NCBI RefSeq assembly: GCF_004168625.1 | Contig: NZ_SDWW01000001.1 | Coordinates: forward strand, 37,501-101,500 | Length of the DNA stretch: 64,000 bases | From: Pengzhenrongella frigida | GTDB taxonomy: Bacteria > Actinomycetota > Actinomycetes > Actinomycetales > Cellulomonadaceae | Reading direction: 5' to 3' | Part shown: positions 43,412 through 54,847 of the stretch, one piece after another | Layout: each line of letters starts with the position of its first letter | How positions within the stretch are numbered: the first letter of the stretch is position 1 | Translations under genes and position numbers: made by a program | The notes under the pieces: generated by a model | Database searches by the model: none | Told to the model about the DNA's origin: nothing | The model's input: the letters and a program-made list of their open reading frames with translations, nothing else

Positions 43412-45346
43412 GTGCGCGCTGCAACACCCCGTCTGTCGTCCGCACCGCGCCCGGCCGCCGTGCCGACACCCGGCGCCATGCCGCCCGACCCGCGCGCAGG
43501 CTCCACCGCGATCCCGACCGAGGCCCTGGCCCGGCTGGGCATCCCCGCCACGTACGTCGACGCGCTCGGCCAGGTCCAGACCCCGCCCGCGCCGACGCTG
43601 ACCGCGCTCGCCGCGGCGATCGGTTCGAGCCAGAGCGCCGAGCACCCGCTGGTGTGCGTGCCCGGCCAGCCGTGCGACGACCTCGTGGGCGATCTGCGCG
43701 ACCTGACCGGGATCACCCTCGAGGGGCCGGATGGCATCGCCCCGGCTCCGGGCTACTACCACCTCTTCACGCCGGACGGCCGACGCCGGCTCGTGATCAG
43801 CGCCCCCGACCAGCTCCCCCAGCCGGCCCGCGGTTGGGGCTGGGCCGTCCAGCTGTACGCCGCCCGCTCACGTGCTTCCTGGGGCATCGGCGACTTCGGC
43901 GACCTGACCACGATCACGCGCGCCGCGAGGGACTCCGGCGCCTCCACCGTCCTGATCTCCCCGGTGCACGCGGCCGCGCCGGTGCCCGAGCAGCAGTCCT
44001 CCCCCTACTCCCCCACGTCCCGGCAGTGGCTCCAGCTGCTGCACATCGCCGTCGGCGACGCCCCCGGTGCGGCGGAGGTCGACCTGTCCGACCTCGCCCA
44101 CGCCGGTCGGGCCCTGAACACCGTGCGCAAGATCGACCGCGACACCGTCTGGGTCCTCAAGCGCACGGCGCTCGAGCGCATCTGGGCCGCCACCCGCGAC
44201 CACCTGCCCGCCGAGCACGACGCCTGGGTCGCCGAACGCGGCCAGGACCTCACCCGGTTCGCGACCTGGTGCGTGCTGGCCGAGAACTACGGCACGAGCA
44301 ACTGGCAGGAGTGGGACGAGGCCGACCAGCACCCCGACACGTCCCTCGAGTTCGCCGCCACCCACGCCGAGCGGGTCGCGTTCTACGCCTGGGCCCAGTG
44401 GATCGCCGACTCCCAGCTCGCCGCGGCCTGCGCCGCCGGCGGCGAGGTCGACGTCGTCGTGGACATCGCGGTCGGGTTCGACTCGTGCAGCGCGGACGCC
44501 TGGGCGAACCAGGACCAGGTCTGCTTCGCCTTCGAGGTCGGCTGCCCGCCGGACGGCCACAACATCGACGGTCAGAAGTGGGGCCTGCCGCCGATCAACC
44601 CGGTCGCCCTCGTCGCCACCGACCTCGACCTGTTCATCAAGATGGTCCGGGTCGCGCTGCGGCACGCGGGCGCACTCCGGATCGACCACGTCATGCAGCT
44701 GTGGCGGCTGTTCTGGGTCCCGTCCGGCGGGTCGGCGACCCAGGGCGCGTACGTGAACTACCCGACCGAGGCGATGCTTGCGGTCCTGCGCGTGGAGGCG
44801 AGCTGGTCCGGCGCGTGGGTCGTCGGCGAGGACATGGGCACGGTGGCCGACGGCGTTCGCGAGACGATGGCCGACGTCGGCATGCTGGGCTACCGGGCCG
44901 CGCTGCGCCTGCCCGTCGACAAGTTCCCCGAGGCCGTCATGGGCGCCTCGTCCACCCACGACCAGGCCACCATCGCGGGCACGCTGACCGGGTCGGACAC
45001 CGCGGACCTGCGCGCGATCGGCAAGCCGTCCAACTTCGAGGCGCTCGAGCAGGTCCGGCGCGAGCTGGCCGCAGCGGCCGGCATCGACCCGGACGGCCCG
45101 ATCGGCCCGGACGAGGTCCACCGCGCGATCCTCGCCCAGTACCGCCGCCTGTCGGCCTGCAAGGCGCGGGTCGTGCTCGCCTCGCTGGACGACGTCGGGG
45201 CGGTGGCCGAACGGCCGAACATGCCCGGAACCGTGGCCCAGTGGCCCAACTGGTGCCTCAGCCTGCCCCGGCCGGTCGAGGACATCCTCGCCGAGCCGCT
45301 CGCCCGCGACCTGGCCGACGTGCTGGGTGCGCGGTGCACGCAGTGA
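43412..45346 (+). CDS. malQ: 4-alpha-glucanotransferase (amylomaltase)
   Basis: A 644-residue GH77 protein from GTG 43412. Motifs include GWGWAVQLYAARSRASWGIG (start of the barrel), SPYSPTSRQW, LRIDHVMQLWRLFWVP (nucleophile Asp), WVVGEDMGTV (acid/base Glu) and STHDQATIAGTLTG (third acid). MalQ disproportionates maltodextrins, releasing glucose and longer chains for phosphorolysis. It is slightly shorter than E. coli MalQ and lacks recognisable extra N-terminal domains beyond about 130 residues. The operator upstream suggests MalR control. GTGA at 45343 couples it to the dehydrogenase gene. Confidence 0.93.
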   Translation: MRAATPRLSSAPRPAAVPTPGAMPPDPRAGSTAIPTEALARLGIPATYVDALGQVQTPPAPTLTALAAAIGSSQSAEHPLVCVPGQPCDDLVGDLRDLTGITLEGPDGIAPAPGYYHLFTPDGRRRLVISAPDQLPQPARGWGWAVQLYAARSRASWGIGDFGDLTTITRAARDSGASTVLISPVHAAAPVPEQQSSPYSPTSRQWLQLLHIAVGDAPGAAEVDLSDLAHAGRALNTVRKIDRDTVWVLKRTALERIWAATRDHLPAEHDAWVAERGQDLTRFATWCVLAENYGTSNWQEWDEADQHPDTSLEFAATHAERVAFYAWAQWIADSQLAAACAAGGEVDVVVDIAVGFDSCSADAWANQDQVCFAFEVGCPPDGHNIDGQKWGLPPINPVALVATDLDLFIKMVRVALRHAGALRIDHVMQLWRLFWVPSGGSATQGAYVNYPTEAMLAVLRVEASWSGAWVVGEDMGTVADGVRETMADVGMLGYRAALRLPVDKFPEAVMGASSTHDQATIAGTLTGSDTADLRAIGKPSNFEALEQVRRELAAAAGIDPDGPIGPDEVHRAILAQYRRLSACKARVVLASLDDVGAVAERPNMPGTVAQWPNWCLSLPRPVEDILAEPLARDLADVLGARCTQ

Positions 45347-46407
45347 CCGCGGGCACCCCGACAGGCCGCCTCCGCGTCGTCGTCGCGACCCCGCTGACCG
45401 ACACGCTCGGCGCGCTGATCACGACGCTCGAGCCCCGGATCGACCTCGTGTGCGAGCAAGACCTCCTGCCACCGATGCGGTTCGCCGGTGACCACGACGG
45501 CGATCCCGGCTTCACCCGGTCCGCGCCCGAGCAGGCCCGCTTCGACGCGCTCGTCGACTCCGCCGAGGCGCTGTACGGCATCCCCGACACCGACCCGGCC
45601 GCACTGGCGCGCACGGCGCGGGCCAACCCGCAGCTGCGCTGGGTGCACACGATGGCGGCCGGCGGCGGCGGCCAGGTGCGGGCCGCGCAGCTCACGGCCG
45701 AGGAGCTCGATCGGGTGGCGTTCACCACCTCCGCCGGTCCGCACAGCGGCCCACTGGCCGAGTTCGCCCTGTTCACCGTGCTCGCCGGGGCCAAGTCGCT
45801 GCCGCGCCTGCAGGCCCAGCAGGCGGCCCGGGACTGGAGCGGGCGCTGGACCATGCAGCAGATCGACCAGATGACGGTGCTCGTGGTCGGCATGGGCAAC
45901 ATCGGCCGCGGCGTCGCTGCGCGCTTCGCCGCGCTCGGTGCACGCGTGGTCGGCGTCGGCCGGCACCCCGTCACCGTGGCGGGGGTCGCGGAGATCGTCC
46001 CGCCCGCCCGGCTCGGCGACGTCGTCGGGCACGCCGACGCGATCGTCAACACGCTGCCCGGCACGGACAGCACCTACCGGATGATCAGCCGCGACGTGCT
46101 CGCCCAGGTGAAGCCCGGCGTCATCGTCTCCAGCGTGGGACGAGGCAGCGTCATCGACGAGGACGCGCTGATCGAGGCGCTGCGCGACGGGCGGGTGGCC
46201 TTCGCCGGCCTCGACGTCTTCGCCGTCGAGCCCCTCGCCCAGGACAGCCCGCTGTGGACGATGCCCAACGTCGTCATCTCCCCGCACACCGCTGCGCTGG
46301 ACGACCGCGAGGACCGCCTCATCGCCGAGCTGTTCGCCGCCAACGCGACGCGGCTGCTCGACGCCGCCCCGCTCATCAACCGCGTCGACACCGTCGACTT
46401 CTACTGA
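45343..46407 (+). CDS. D-isomer-specific 2-hydroxyacid dehydrogenase
   Basis: A 354-residue protein. The NAD(P)-binding motif is VVGMGNIGRGVAARFAALG. Catalytic residues appear as Arg in SSVGRGSVIDEDAL, Glu in GLDVFAVEPLAQD and His in VISPHTAALDDRE. The family reduces 2-keto acids (glyoxylate, hydroxypyruvate, phosphoglycerate and others); the substrate is not clear. The GTG start overlaps the malQ stop. Its position between malQ and a gluconokinase gene may mean a gluconate or 2-ketogluconate reductase role (inference). Confidence 0.88.
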   Translation: MTAGTPTGRLRVVVATPLTDTLGALITTLEPRIDLVCEQDLLPPMRFAGDHDGDPGFTRSAPEQARFDALVDSAEALYGIPDTDPAALARTARANPQLRWVHTMAAGGGGQVRAAQLTAEELDRVAFTTSAGPHSGPLAEFALFTVLAGAKSLPRLQAQQAARDWSGRWTMQQIDQMTVLVVGMGNIGRGVAARFAALGARVVGVGRHPVTVAGVAEIVPPARLGDVVGHADAIVNTLPGTDSTYRMISRDVLAQVKPGVIVSSVGRGSVIDEDALIEALRDGRVAFAGLDVFAVEPLAQDSPLWTMPNVVISPHTAALDDREDRLIAELFAANATRLLDAAPLINRVDTVDFY

Positions 46408-46421
46408 TCGCGTCGCCGGCG

Positions 46422-46940
46422 ATGGCCTCGTCCGCGCGCCCGTCGTACCCGCCCATCGTGGTCATGGGTGTCTCGGGATGCGGCAAGTCGACGGTCGGCG
46501 AGGCGCTGGCCGACCGGCTCGGGCTCGAGTTCGCCGATGCCGACGCCTTCCACAGCGCGGCCAACGTCGCCAAGATGGCCTCGGGCCGACCCCTGGACGA
46601 CGACGACCGGGCGCCCTGGCTCCTGTCGATCGGCGCCTGGCTGGCCGCGCACGAAGAGACCGGAGCCGTCGTGGCCTGCTCCGCGCTCCGGCGCCGGTAC
46701 CGCGACGCGCTCCGCGCCGGGGCGCCGTCGACGGTCTTCGTGCACCTCGCCGGCGACCCGTCCGTGGTCGCCCGGCGGGTCGGCGACCGGCCCGGCCACT
46801 TCATGCCCGCGTCCCTCGTCGAGTCCCAGCTCGCGACCCTCGAGCCGCTCGAAGCCGACGAGGCGGGACAGTCGCTCGACTTCAGCGCACCGGTCGCGGC
46901 CATCCTCCTCGCGGCCGTCAGAACGCTAGACGGCACATAG
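46422..46940 (+). CDS. Gluconokinase (GntK/IdnK family)
   Basis: A 172-residue protein. Walker A is VVMGVSGCGKSTVG, followed by FADADAFHSAANVAKMASG, the DDDRAPWL motif and ACSALRRRYRDALRAG, all standard for GntK. RVGDRPGHFMPASLVESQLATLEP closes the chain. It makes 6-phosphogluconate from gluconate and ATP. It starts 15 bp after the dehydrogenase stop, so the three genes form one operon. Confidence 0.9.
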   Translation: MASSARPSYPPIVVMGVSGCGKSTVGEALADRLGLEFADADAFHSAANVAKMASGRPLDDDDRAPWLLSIGAWLAAHEETGAVVACSALRRRYRDALRAGAPSTVFVHLAGDPSVVARRVGDRPGHFMPASLVESQLATLEPLEADEAGQSLDFSAPVAAILLAAVRTLDGT

Positions 46941-46984
46941 GACTCGGCCGGACGAGCCGACCACCATGGCGAAATCGTCTATCT

Positions 46985-47022
46985 GTGCCGAGAGAGTCCA
47001 TCGAGACGGACGATCTCGGCAC
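46985..47022. terminator. Long symmetrical hairpin between gntK and hutI
   Basis: GTGCCGAGA (46985-46993) pairs with TCTCGGCAC (47014-47022). Inside, GTCC (46996-46999) pairs with GGAC (47008-47011), separated from the outer stem by a GA/GA internal loop. It lies between two convergent operons and could end transcription from both sides. Confidence 0.6.
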
Positions 47023-47082
47023 GGAAGGACTACCTCGCGGTCACGTCCTCGTGGGGACTGCGCGGCTGCGTCCGCGCGGTCG

Positions 47083-48246
47083 TCAACCGCTGACGCGGAT
47101 GCCTTGGCGCCATACTGCGGCGGTCAGGGCGACCCCGGGTCGGTAGGCGAGGTGCGCCACCGACGGCGCGGCCAGGACCTGGAGGTCGGCCCGCCCGCCC
47201 ACGCGCAGGGAGCCGACGGCGTCGGGCCCGTGCTCGCGACCCACCGCCCGGGCCGCGCCGCGGGTCGCGGCCCACACGGCCTCGGCGACGGTGAGCCCCA
47301 TCTGCAGCACGGCCGTGGCGACGCAGAACGGCATCGAGGTCGTGTACGAGGTGCCGGGGTTGCAGTTGGTCGCGAGCGCGATGCTCGCGCCGGCGTCGAG
47401 CAGGGCCCGGGCGGGGGCGAACGGCTCGCGGGTGGACAGGTCGCACGCGGGCAGCAGCGTGGCGACCGTCGAGGACGACGCGAGCGCCTCGACGTCGGCC
47501 GGGGTGAGGTAGTTGCAGTGGTCGACGCTCGCGCAGCCCAGCTCGACCGCGAGCGCGACCGCGCCGCCGAACCCCAGCTGGTTGCCGTGCAGGCGCAGCC
47601 CGAGACCGGCGGCCCGCCCGGCGAGGAGGACCTCGCGCGACTCGTCGACGTCGAACGCGCCGCGCTCGCAGAACGCGTCGACGAAGTCGACGTACGGGCG
47701 TACCGCGGTGAGCATCGGGCCGGTGACCAGGTCGAGGTAGTCGCGCCGGTCGGCGTCCGGCGGCACGACGTGCGCGCCGAGGAACGTCACGACGTCGGCC
47801 ACCTCGGCCGCGACCCGCGCGGACCGCGTCTCGGTCTCGAGGTCGAGGCCGTAGCCCGTCTTGGCCTCGAGGAAGGTCGTGCCCTGCGCCTGCGCCTCGC
47901 GTCGCAAGGTCGAGGCGGTCGCCGTGAGCTCGGCGTCGGTCGCCGCCCGGGTCGCGCGCACGGTGGCGTGGATCCCGCCGGCCGCGTAGCGCTGCCCGGC
48001 CATCCGGGCCTCGAACTCGGCCGACCGGTCACCGGCGAACACGACGTGGGTGTGGGTGTCGACCCAGCCGGGCAGCACGGCGCGACCGGCGACGTCCGTG
48101 CGGCGGTCCGCGGCCGGCGCGCGCGACGCCGGGCCGATCCAGGCGATCCGACCGGCCTCGAGCACGACGGCGGCGTCGGTGAGCCGCGCGTGGTCGTCGT
48201 CCTGGGTCGTGAGCTCGCCGATGCCGGTGATCAGCTCGGAGGTCAT
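47083..48246 (-). CDS. hutI: Imidazolonepropionase
   Basis: A 387-residue metal-dependent amidohydrolase. The HxH motif is WVDTHTHVVFAGDR, with the substrate-binding YAAGGIHATVRATR nearby. Further metal and catalytic motifs are LRLHGNQLGFGGAV, SVDHCNYL and ATNCNPGTSYTTSMPF, which is specific for HutI. It hydrolyses imidazolonepropionate to N-formimidoylglutamate in histidine breakdown. The ATG overlaps the hutF stop (ATGA). Confidence 0.95.
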   Translation of the reverse strand: MTSELITGIGELTTQDDDHARLTDAAVVLEAGRIAWIGPASRAPAADRRTDVAGRAVLPGWVDTHTHVVFAGDRSAEFEARMAGQRYAAGGIHATVRATRAATDAELTATASTLRREAQAQGTTFLEAKTGYGLDLETETRSARVAAEVADVVTFLGAHVVPPDADRRDYLDLVTGPMLTAVRPYVDFVDAFCERGAFDVDESREVLLAGRAAGLGLRLHGNQLGFGGAVALAVELGCASVDHCNYLTPADVEALASSSTVATLLPACDLSTREPFAPARALLDAGASIALATNCNPGTSYTTSMPFCVATAVLQMGLTVAEAVWAATRGAARAVGREHGPDAVGSLRVGGRADLQVLAAPSVAHLAYRPGVALTAAVWRQGIRVSG

Positions 48247-49753
48247 CGGTGGGCTCCTGGGTCGAGCAGGGCGAGTGCGTCGTGGAGCATCGTCGCAGGG
48301 TCGGACGACGTCGTGGGGTCGTCGGGGCGCACGAGGCGTCCGCGATCGGCCACGATCGCGCCGTGCACGACGACGCGGCCGACGTCGGCCGCGGTGGCCA
48401 CCAGGGCCAGCTGGTCGGGCGCGCAGCCGGTGGTCGTGGCGGTGTCGGTGCGGACCTCGACCAGGTCGCACAGGTCGCCGACTCCCAGGCGCCCCGAGCC
48501 CAGCCCGAGCGCCGCGTAGCCGTGGGCCGTGGCCGCCTCGAGGACCTGCGCGGGGGCGAACCGGCCGCGCCGGCCCGAGGCGAGCCGTTCGCCCATCTCC
48601 AGGTCCCGCATCTCGCGGAACGGGTCGACGACGGCGTTCTGGTCCGAGCCGAGCGCGATCCGCGCACCCGCCCGGGCCAGGTCGCGCGCCCGGCCGATCC
48701 CGTCGCCGAGGTCGGCCTCGGTGGTGGGGCACATCACCACCGTCGCGCCCGCCGCGCCGATGAGCGCGACGTCGTCGTCGGTGAGGTGCGTCGCGTGCAC
48801 GAGCGAGACCCGCGGGTCGAGCACCCCGAGCCGGTCGAGCAGGCCCGTCGGGGTGAGGCCGTAGGCGGCGAGGCAGTCCGCGTTCTCCTGCGGCTGCTCC
48901 GAGACGTGCAAGTGCAGCGGCACGTCCGCCGGCAGGCCGGCCAGGATCTCCCGGATCGCGGCCGCGGGCACCGCGCGCACCGAGTGGACAGCGGCGCCGA
49001 GGGTGATCCGGCGGTCCGGGTCCTCGCCGAGCGCAGCGCGCAGCGACCGCCACCGACGCAGCCACGCCCCGGCCGAGATGTCGCCGAACGCCCGCTGCTC
49101 GGGGGCCAGCGGGCGACCGATCGGTTCGCCCGCTCCGCCACCGACGGCCTCGATTCCGGCGGTGAGGTAGCAGGTGTCGAGGAGCACGAGCCGGATGCCG
49201 ACCTCGCGCGCCGCCGCGACCAGCGCGAGCTCCATCGCGTGCTCGGTCGGGTACGGCGAACCGTCGGCGCGGTGGTGCACGTAGTGGAACTCGCCGACCG
49301 CGGTCCAGCCGCTGACGAGCATCTCGGCAAAGACGGCCCGCGCCAGCGCCTGGTACCGCCCGGGGTCCAGCGCGCCGGCGACGCGGTACATCGCCGCGCG
49401 CCACCGCCAGAAGTCGCCGTCGTCGGCGCTGTCGTGCGCGTGGGTCCGGCCGCGCAGCGCGCGGTGGAACGCGTGCGAGTGGGCGTCGGCCATCCCCGGC
49501 ACGACCGCGCCCAGCCGGAGGTCACCGGGTGCGGCGGCGACGTCGCGGGTCACGCGCGCCAGGCGCCCGTCGGCCCCGACCTCCAGGCGCACCCGGGGCA
49601 CCGGGACGCCGTCGAGCAGGAGGGTCGCGCACCAGAAGGTCGAAGCAGTCGCCGAGGTCACCGCCGTATCCGAGGTCACCGCCGTATCCGAGATCACCGC
49701 CGTAGCCGAGGTCACAGCAGCGTCCGCGCGAGCATGCCGTGGGCGACCAGCAC

Positions 49754-49757
<4 letters not shown>
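48243..49757 (-). CDS. hutF: Formimidoylglutamate deiminase
   Basis: A 504-residue amidohydrolase from GTG 49757, which overlaps the hutU stop. Metal ligands are in [39 protein letters not shown] and [14 protein letters not shown], typical of HutF. It releases ammonia from formimidoylglutamate to give formylglutamate. The N-terminal about 40 residues come from an 18-bp tandem repeat ([12 protein letters not shown]) full of in-frame GTG codons, so the true start may be any of several up to about 49640. The conserved part begins near [12 protein letters not shown]. Confidence 0.9.
49654..49722. repeat. 18-bp tandem repeat at the 5' end of hutF
   Basis: Units GAGGTCACCGCCGTATCC or close variants begin at 49654, 49672, 49690 and 49708. 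On the coding strand each unit carries an in-frame GTG, so the array supplies several alternative start codons. Confidence 0.85.
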
Positions 49758-51421
<1,664 letters not shown>

Positions 51422-51458
51422 CGGAGGTGGCCTCTCTGGTCGGGTCCGTGCGGGTGCA

Positions 51459-53015
51459 TCAGAACAGGTCGCCCGCGCCCGCGGTCGCGGCGGCGAGCAC
51501 GTCGCCGCTGCGCACGGCGTCGGTGACCAGCTCGATCTCGGGCGACAGGAACCGGTCGGTGCCAGGCCCGGCGACGTCGCGCCGCACCCGGGCGAGGACC
51601 GCCCCCGTGCCGGCCGCCGGGAGCAGCGGCGCGCGGAGGTCGAGCGCCCGGGACGCGGTCATGATCTCGATCGCGAGCACCCGGGTCAGGCCGTCGATCG
51701 CGGTGCGGAGCTTGCGGGCGGCGGCCCAGCCCATGGACACGTGGTCCTCCTGCATCGCCGACGACGGGATCGAGTCCACCGACGCCGGCACCGCGAGCCG
51801 TTTGAGCTCGGACACGATGCCCGCGGCGGTGTACTGCGCGATCATCAGCCCCGAGTCGACCCCGACGTCGTGCGCCAGGAACGGCGGCAGGCCGCCGTTC
51901 CGCGCCGGGTCGAGCATCCGGTCGGTGCGCCGCTCGGACATGCTCGCGACGTCAGCGACCGCGATCGCGAGGAAGTCGAGCACGTACGCCACCGGGGCGC
52001 CGTGGAAGTTGCCGTTCGACTCCACCCGCCCGTCGAGGGTGACCACCGGGTTGTCGACGGCGGCCGCCAGCTCGCGGTCGGCGACCATCGCGGCGTGGTC
52101 GATGGTGTCCCGCGCCGCGCCGTGGACCTGCGGCGCGCAGCGCAGCGAGTAGGCGTCCTGGACCCGGGTGCACCCGGGGCCACGGTGGCTCTCGACGATC
52201 GGGGACCCCGCGAGCAGGTGGCGCAGGTTGGCGGCCGAGGCGCGCTGGCCGGTCTGCGGGCGCAGCGCGGCGAGGTCGTCGGCGAACGCCGCGTCGGTGC
52301 CGAGCAGCGCCTCGACGCTCATCGCGGCGGCGATGTCGGCCGAGGTCACCAGGGCGCGCAGGTCGTGCAGCGCGAGGCTCAGCTGGCCGAGCATGCCGTC
52401 GGTGCCGTTGATCAGGGCGAGGCCCTCCTTCTCCGCCAGCACGACCGGGGTGAGCCCGGCCGAGCGCAGCGCGTCGCCGGCGGGCAGCAGGGTTCCGGCC
52501 GCGTCCCGCACGGTGCCCTCCCCGATCAGCGCGAGCGCGCAGTGCGCGAGCGGGGCGAGGTCGCCCGAGCAGCCGAGCGAGCCGTACTCGCGGACCACGG
52601 GCGTGATCCCCGCGTTCAGCATCCCGGCGTAGGCCTGCGCGGTGGCCAGCCGCACGCCGGTGCGGCCCGTGGCGAGGGTCGAGAGCCGCAGCAGCATGAG
52701 CGACCGGATGGTCTCGCGCTCCACCTCGGGCCCCGACCCGGCCGCGTGCGACCGCACCAGGCTCTGCTGGAGCTGGGCCCGGCGGTCCGGGGCGATGAAC
52801 TTCGTGGCCAGCGCGCCGAACCCGGTCGAGATCCCGTAGTGCGGCACGACGTCCGTCGCGAGGACGTCGATCACCTGTCGCGATGCCGACACGGCCGCCT
52901 GGGCCGCGGGGTCGAGGGCGACGAGGGCGCCGAACCGGGCGACCGCGACGACGTCGGGCACGCTGACCGGACCGATGCCCACCGTGACGGTCGGCTGGGC
53001 GGGGGCTGTGGGCAT
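51459..53015 (-). CDS. hutH: Histidine ammonia-lyase
   Basis: A 518-residue protein. The MIO cofactor motif is [20 protein letters not shown], with Cys-Ser-Gly instead of the more common Ala-Ser-Gly; CSG is also found in other actinobacterial HutH proteins. [18 protein letters not shown] and [14 protein letters not shown] complete the active site. It deaminates histidine to urocanate. The start is uncertain: ATG 53015 has GGAG 12 bases upstream, while ATG 53033 and GTG 53048 are also in frame. It heads the hut operon. No regulator adjoins it. Confidence 0.94.
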   Translation of the reverse strand: MPTAPAQPTVTVGIGPVSVPDVVAVARFGALVALDPAAQAAVSASRQVIDVLATDVVPHYGISTGFGALATKFIAPDRRAQLQQSLVRSHAAGSGPEVERETIRSLMLLRLSTLATGRTGVRLATAQAYAGMLNAGITPVVREYGSLGCSGDLAPLAHCALALIGEGTVRDAAGTLLPAGDALRSAGLTPVVLAEKEGLALINGTDGMLGQLSLALHDLRALVTSADIAAAMSVEALLGTDAAFADDLAALRPQTGQRASAANLRHLLAGSPIVESHRGPGCTRVQDAYSLRCAPQVHGAARDTIDHAAMVADRELAAAVDNPVVTLDGRVESNGNFHGAPVAYVLDFLAIAVADVASMSERRTDRMLDPARNGGLPPFLAHDVGVDSGLMIAQYTAAGIVSELKRLAVPASVDSIPSSAMQEDHVSMGWAAARKLRTAIDGLTRVLAIEIMTASRALDLRAPLLPAAGTGAVLARVRRDVAGPGTDRFLSPEIELVTDAVRSGDVLAAATAGAGDLF

Positions 53016-53121
53016 GCCTCTATCTGACTCCATGCGAGCACCGTTCACGAGGGGTTTGCCGTCGCGAGTGCGTGCGGGCCGTCGCGGTCTGCGCCGGAGT
53101 GAGAGCGATCAGACCGGCACG

Positions 53122-54351
53122 TCAGACCAGCACGGCCCCGGGGCCGCTGTCGATGACGGAATCGTCGATGAGGGCATCATCGATGACGGTGAGCGCCTCG
53201 GGCGGCCCGGGGCGGCCGAAGAACCACCCCTGCGCGTAGTCCACCCGCAGGGCGGTCAGCGCCGCGCCGTCGGCCGCGGTCTCGATCCCCTCGGCGACCA
53301 CGCGGCTGCCGTTGCCGTGGGCGAACTCCACGAGCGCGGCGACGAGGGTCGACAGGACGGGGTCGGTGCTGATGCCGTCGATGATGCTGCGATCGAGCTT
53401 GAGCACGTCGGGCGCGCACAGCACGATGTGCCGCAGGGACGAGAAGCCCGCCCCGACGTCGTCGATCGCCAACCGCATCCCGGCCGCGCGCGGGCCGGCC
53501 AGGGCCGCGCGCAGTGCGTCGTAGTCCTCGACCCGGTCGTGCTCCGAGAGCTCGAGCAGCACCCGGCCCGCCGGCAGCCGGGCCAGCAGCTCCGCACAGG
53601 CCGGCGTCAGCAACGTCTTCGGCGAGACGTTCATCGCCACATAACCCGTCACCCGGGCCAGGTGGTCGGCGGCCCGTTCGAGGGCGAGCAGCTCGAGCTG
53701 GTCACCGAGCCCGACGGAGTGCGCCTCGGCGAAGACGACGTCGGGTGCCTTGCCCCAGTCGGCGGGGAAGCGACTGAGGGCCTCGGTGCCGACCCGGCCC
53801 CCGGTGGCGAGGTCGACGATCGGCTGGAGCACGACGGTGGGGCCGCCCGCCAGGATCACGGGGCCGAGCCGCGCCTCGATCTCGGCCCGCCGCGCGGCGG
53901 CCACGACGCCCGGCTCGATGATCACGGCCGCGGCCGAGGCCAGCACCTCCATGAGGGCCTTGTCGCGCGTCGTCAGGCCCTTGTCCGTGGTCAGCCCGGT
54001 GGCGCAGAACGTGCCGTACAGCGAGCCGTCGGTGAGCCGGACCGGCACGGAGACGTAGCTGCGCAGCCGGGGGAACCGGGCCGCCGGCAGCGCCATCGCC
54101 GCCGGGTACGCCCGGACGTCGCCGATCACGGCGGGCAGCCGCCCGTCCAGGATCGCCTGGCAGAACGTCGTGGCCTGCGGCAGCTTGACGCCCTCGCGGA
54201 ACACGAACGGGATGCTCGAGTCGACGACCTCGAGGTGCTGGGTGGTCCCGTCCATCCTGGTCAGGAAGGCGACGGAGAGGCCCAGAGCCTCCTTGGCCGT
54301 GCGCAACAGCTCAGCGACCTGCTGCTCGGCGTCCGAGCGGTTGCTCCCCAT
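53122..54351 (-). CDS. GAF-EAL cyclic-di-GMP phosphodiesterase
   Basis: A 409-residue soluble protein. A GAF domain (about 10-155) has VAFLTRMDGTTQHLEVV and YVSVPVRLTDGSLYGTFC. An EAL domain (about 170-395) has GTEALSRFP, VAMNVSPKTLL, LLELSEHDRVEDY, LAIDDVGAGFSSL, LKLDRSIID and VAEGIETAADG. All catalytic residues appear present, so it is probably active. The last residues repeat an Ile/Asp pattern (IDDALIDDSVIDSG). GGAGGGGGAG precedes the ATG. The long frame to 54579 is 5' shadow sequence. Confidence 0.88.
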   Translation of the reverse strand: MGSNRSDAEQQVAELLRTAKEALGLSVAFLTRMDGTTQHLEVVDSSIPFVFREGVKLPQATTFCQAILDGRLPAVIGDVRAYPAAMALPAARFPRLRSYVSVPVRLTDGSLYGTFCATGLTTDKGLTTRDKALMEVLASAAAVIIEPGVVAAARRAEIEARLGPVILAGGPTVVLQPIVDLATGGRVGTEALSRFPADWGKAPDVVFAEAHSVGLGDQLELLALERAADHLARVTGYVAMNVSPKTLLTPACAELLARLPAGRVLLELSEHDRVEDYDALRAALAGPRAAGMRLAIDDVGAGFSSLRHIVLCAPDVLKLDRSIIDGISTDPVLSTLVAALVEFAHGNGSRVVAEGIETAADGAALTALRVDYAQGWFFGRPGPPEALTVIDDALIDDSVIDSGPGAVLV

Positions 54352-54459
54352 GGTCCGACTCCCCCTCCGGCGCGCGTGCGGCGAAATCTGCGCCGCCATG
54401 CCAGGTAGATCGACCGATCGGGGGTCGGCGTGAAGGATCAGAACGACCAGGCGCAGGCC

Positions 54460-54488
54460 TTGCGCCGATCCCGCCCGGTCCGTAATGT
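54460..54488 (+). promoter_or_regulatory. Promoter of the ArsR-SRPBCC operon
   Basis: TTGCGC (54460-54465) and TAATGT (54483-54488) are 17 bases apart. The expected start of transcription is about 54495, at or next to the ATG at 54497, so the mRNA is probably leaderless. Confidence 0.55.
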
Positions 54489-54489
54489 A

Positions 54490-54503
54490 CAACCACATGG
54501 TTG
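54490..54503. promoter_or_regulatory. ArsR autoregulatory operator on the start codon
   Basis: CAACC-ACAT-GGTTG is a perfect 5-bp inverted repeat with outer partial symmetry (TGTA...TGCA). It overlaps the start of transcription and the ATG at 54497. A dimeric winged-helix repressor would block both. Confidence 0.6.
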
Positions 54504-54847
54504 CACAACAGATGGAGCGGTCGGCTGCGGACCAGATCTTCGCCGCCCTCGCCGACGCCACCCGTCGGGACATCGTCACCCGGGTCCTGCGCGACGAGTC
54601 ATCCGTGACCGCTCTCGCGCGGCACTACGCGATGAGCTTTGCCGCCGTGCAGAAGCACGTCGCCGTGCTCGAGCGGGCACGTCTGGTGACGAAGACCCGG
54701 CACGGTCGGGAGCAGATCGTGTCCGGCGACGTCGCAACCATCCGCGCGGCCGCCCGGCTGCTCGGCCAGTACGAGGAGATCTGGCGCGGCCGGATCGGTC
54801 GGATCGACGAGATCCTCGCCGCACCAGCAGAAGGAGAGACGCCATGA
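54497..54847 (+). CDS. ArsR-family transcriptional regulator
   Basis: A 116-residue winged-helix protein. The HTH reads IFAALADATRRDIVTRVL and AMSFAAVQKHVAVLERARLV, the pattern of ArsR members paired with SRPBCC proteins. There are no metal-binding Cys clusters. Three in-frame ATGs (54485, 54497, 54512) are possible; 54497 is chosen because related proteins begin MV...FAALADPTRR and the promoter points there. It overlaps the downstream gene by ATGA. Confidence 0.88.
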   Translation: MVAQQMERSAADQIFAALADATRRDIVTRVLRDESSVTALARHYAMSFAAVQKHVAVLERARLVTKTRHGREQIVSGDVATIRAAARLLGQYEEIWRGRIGRIDEILAAPAEGETP

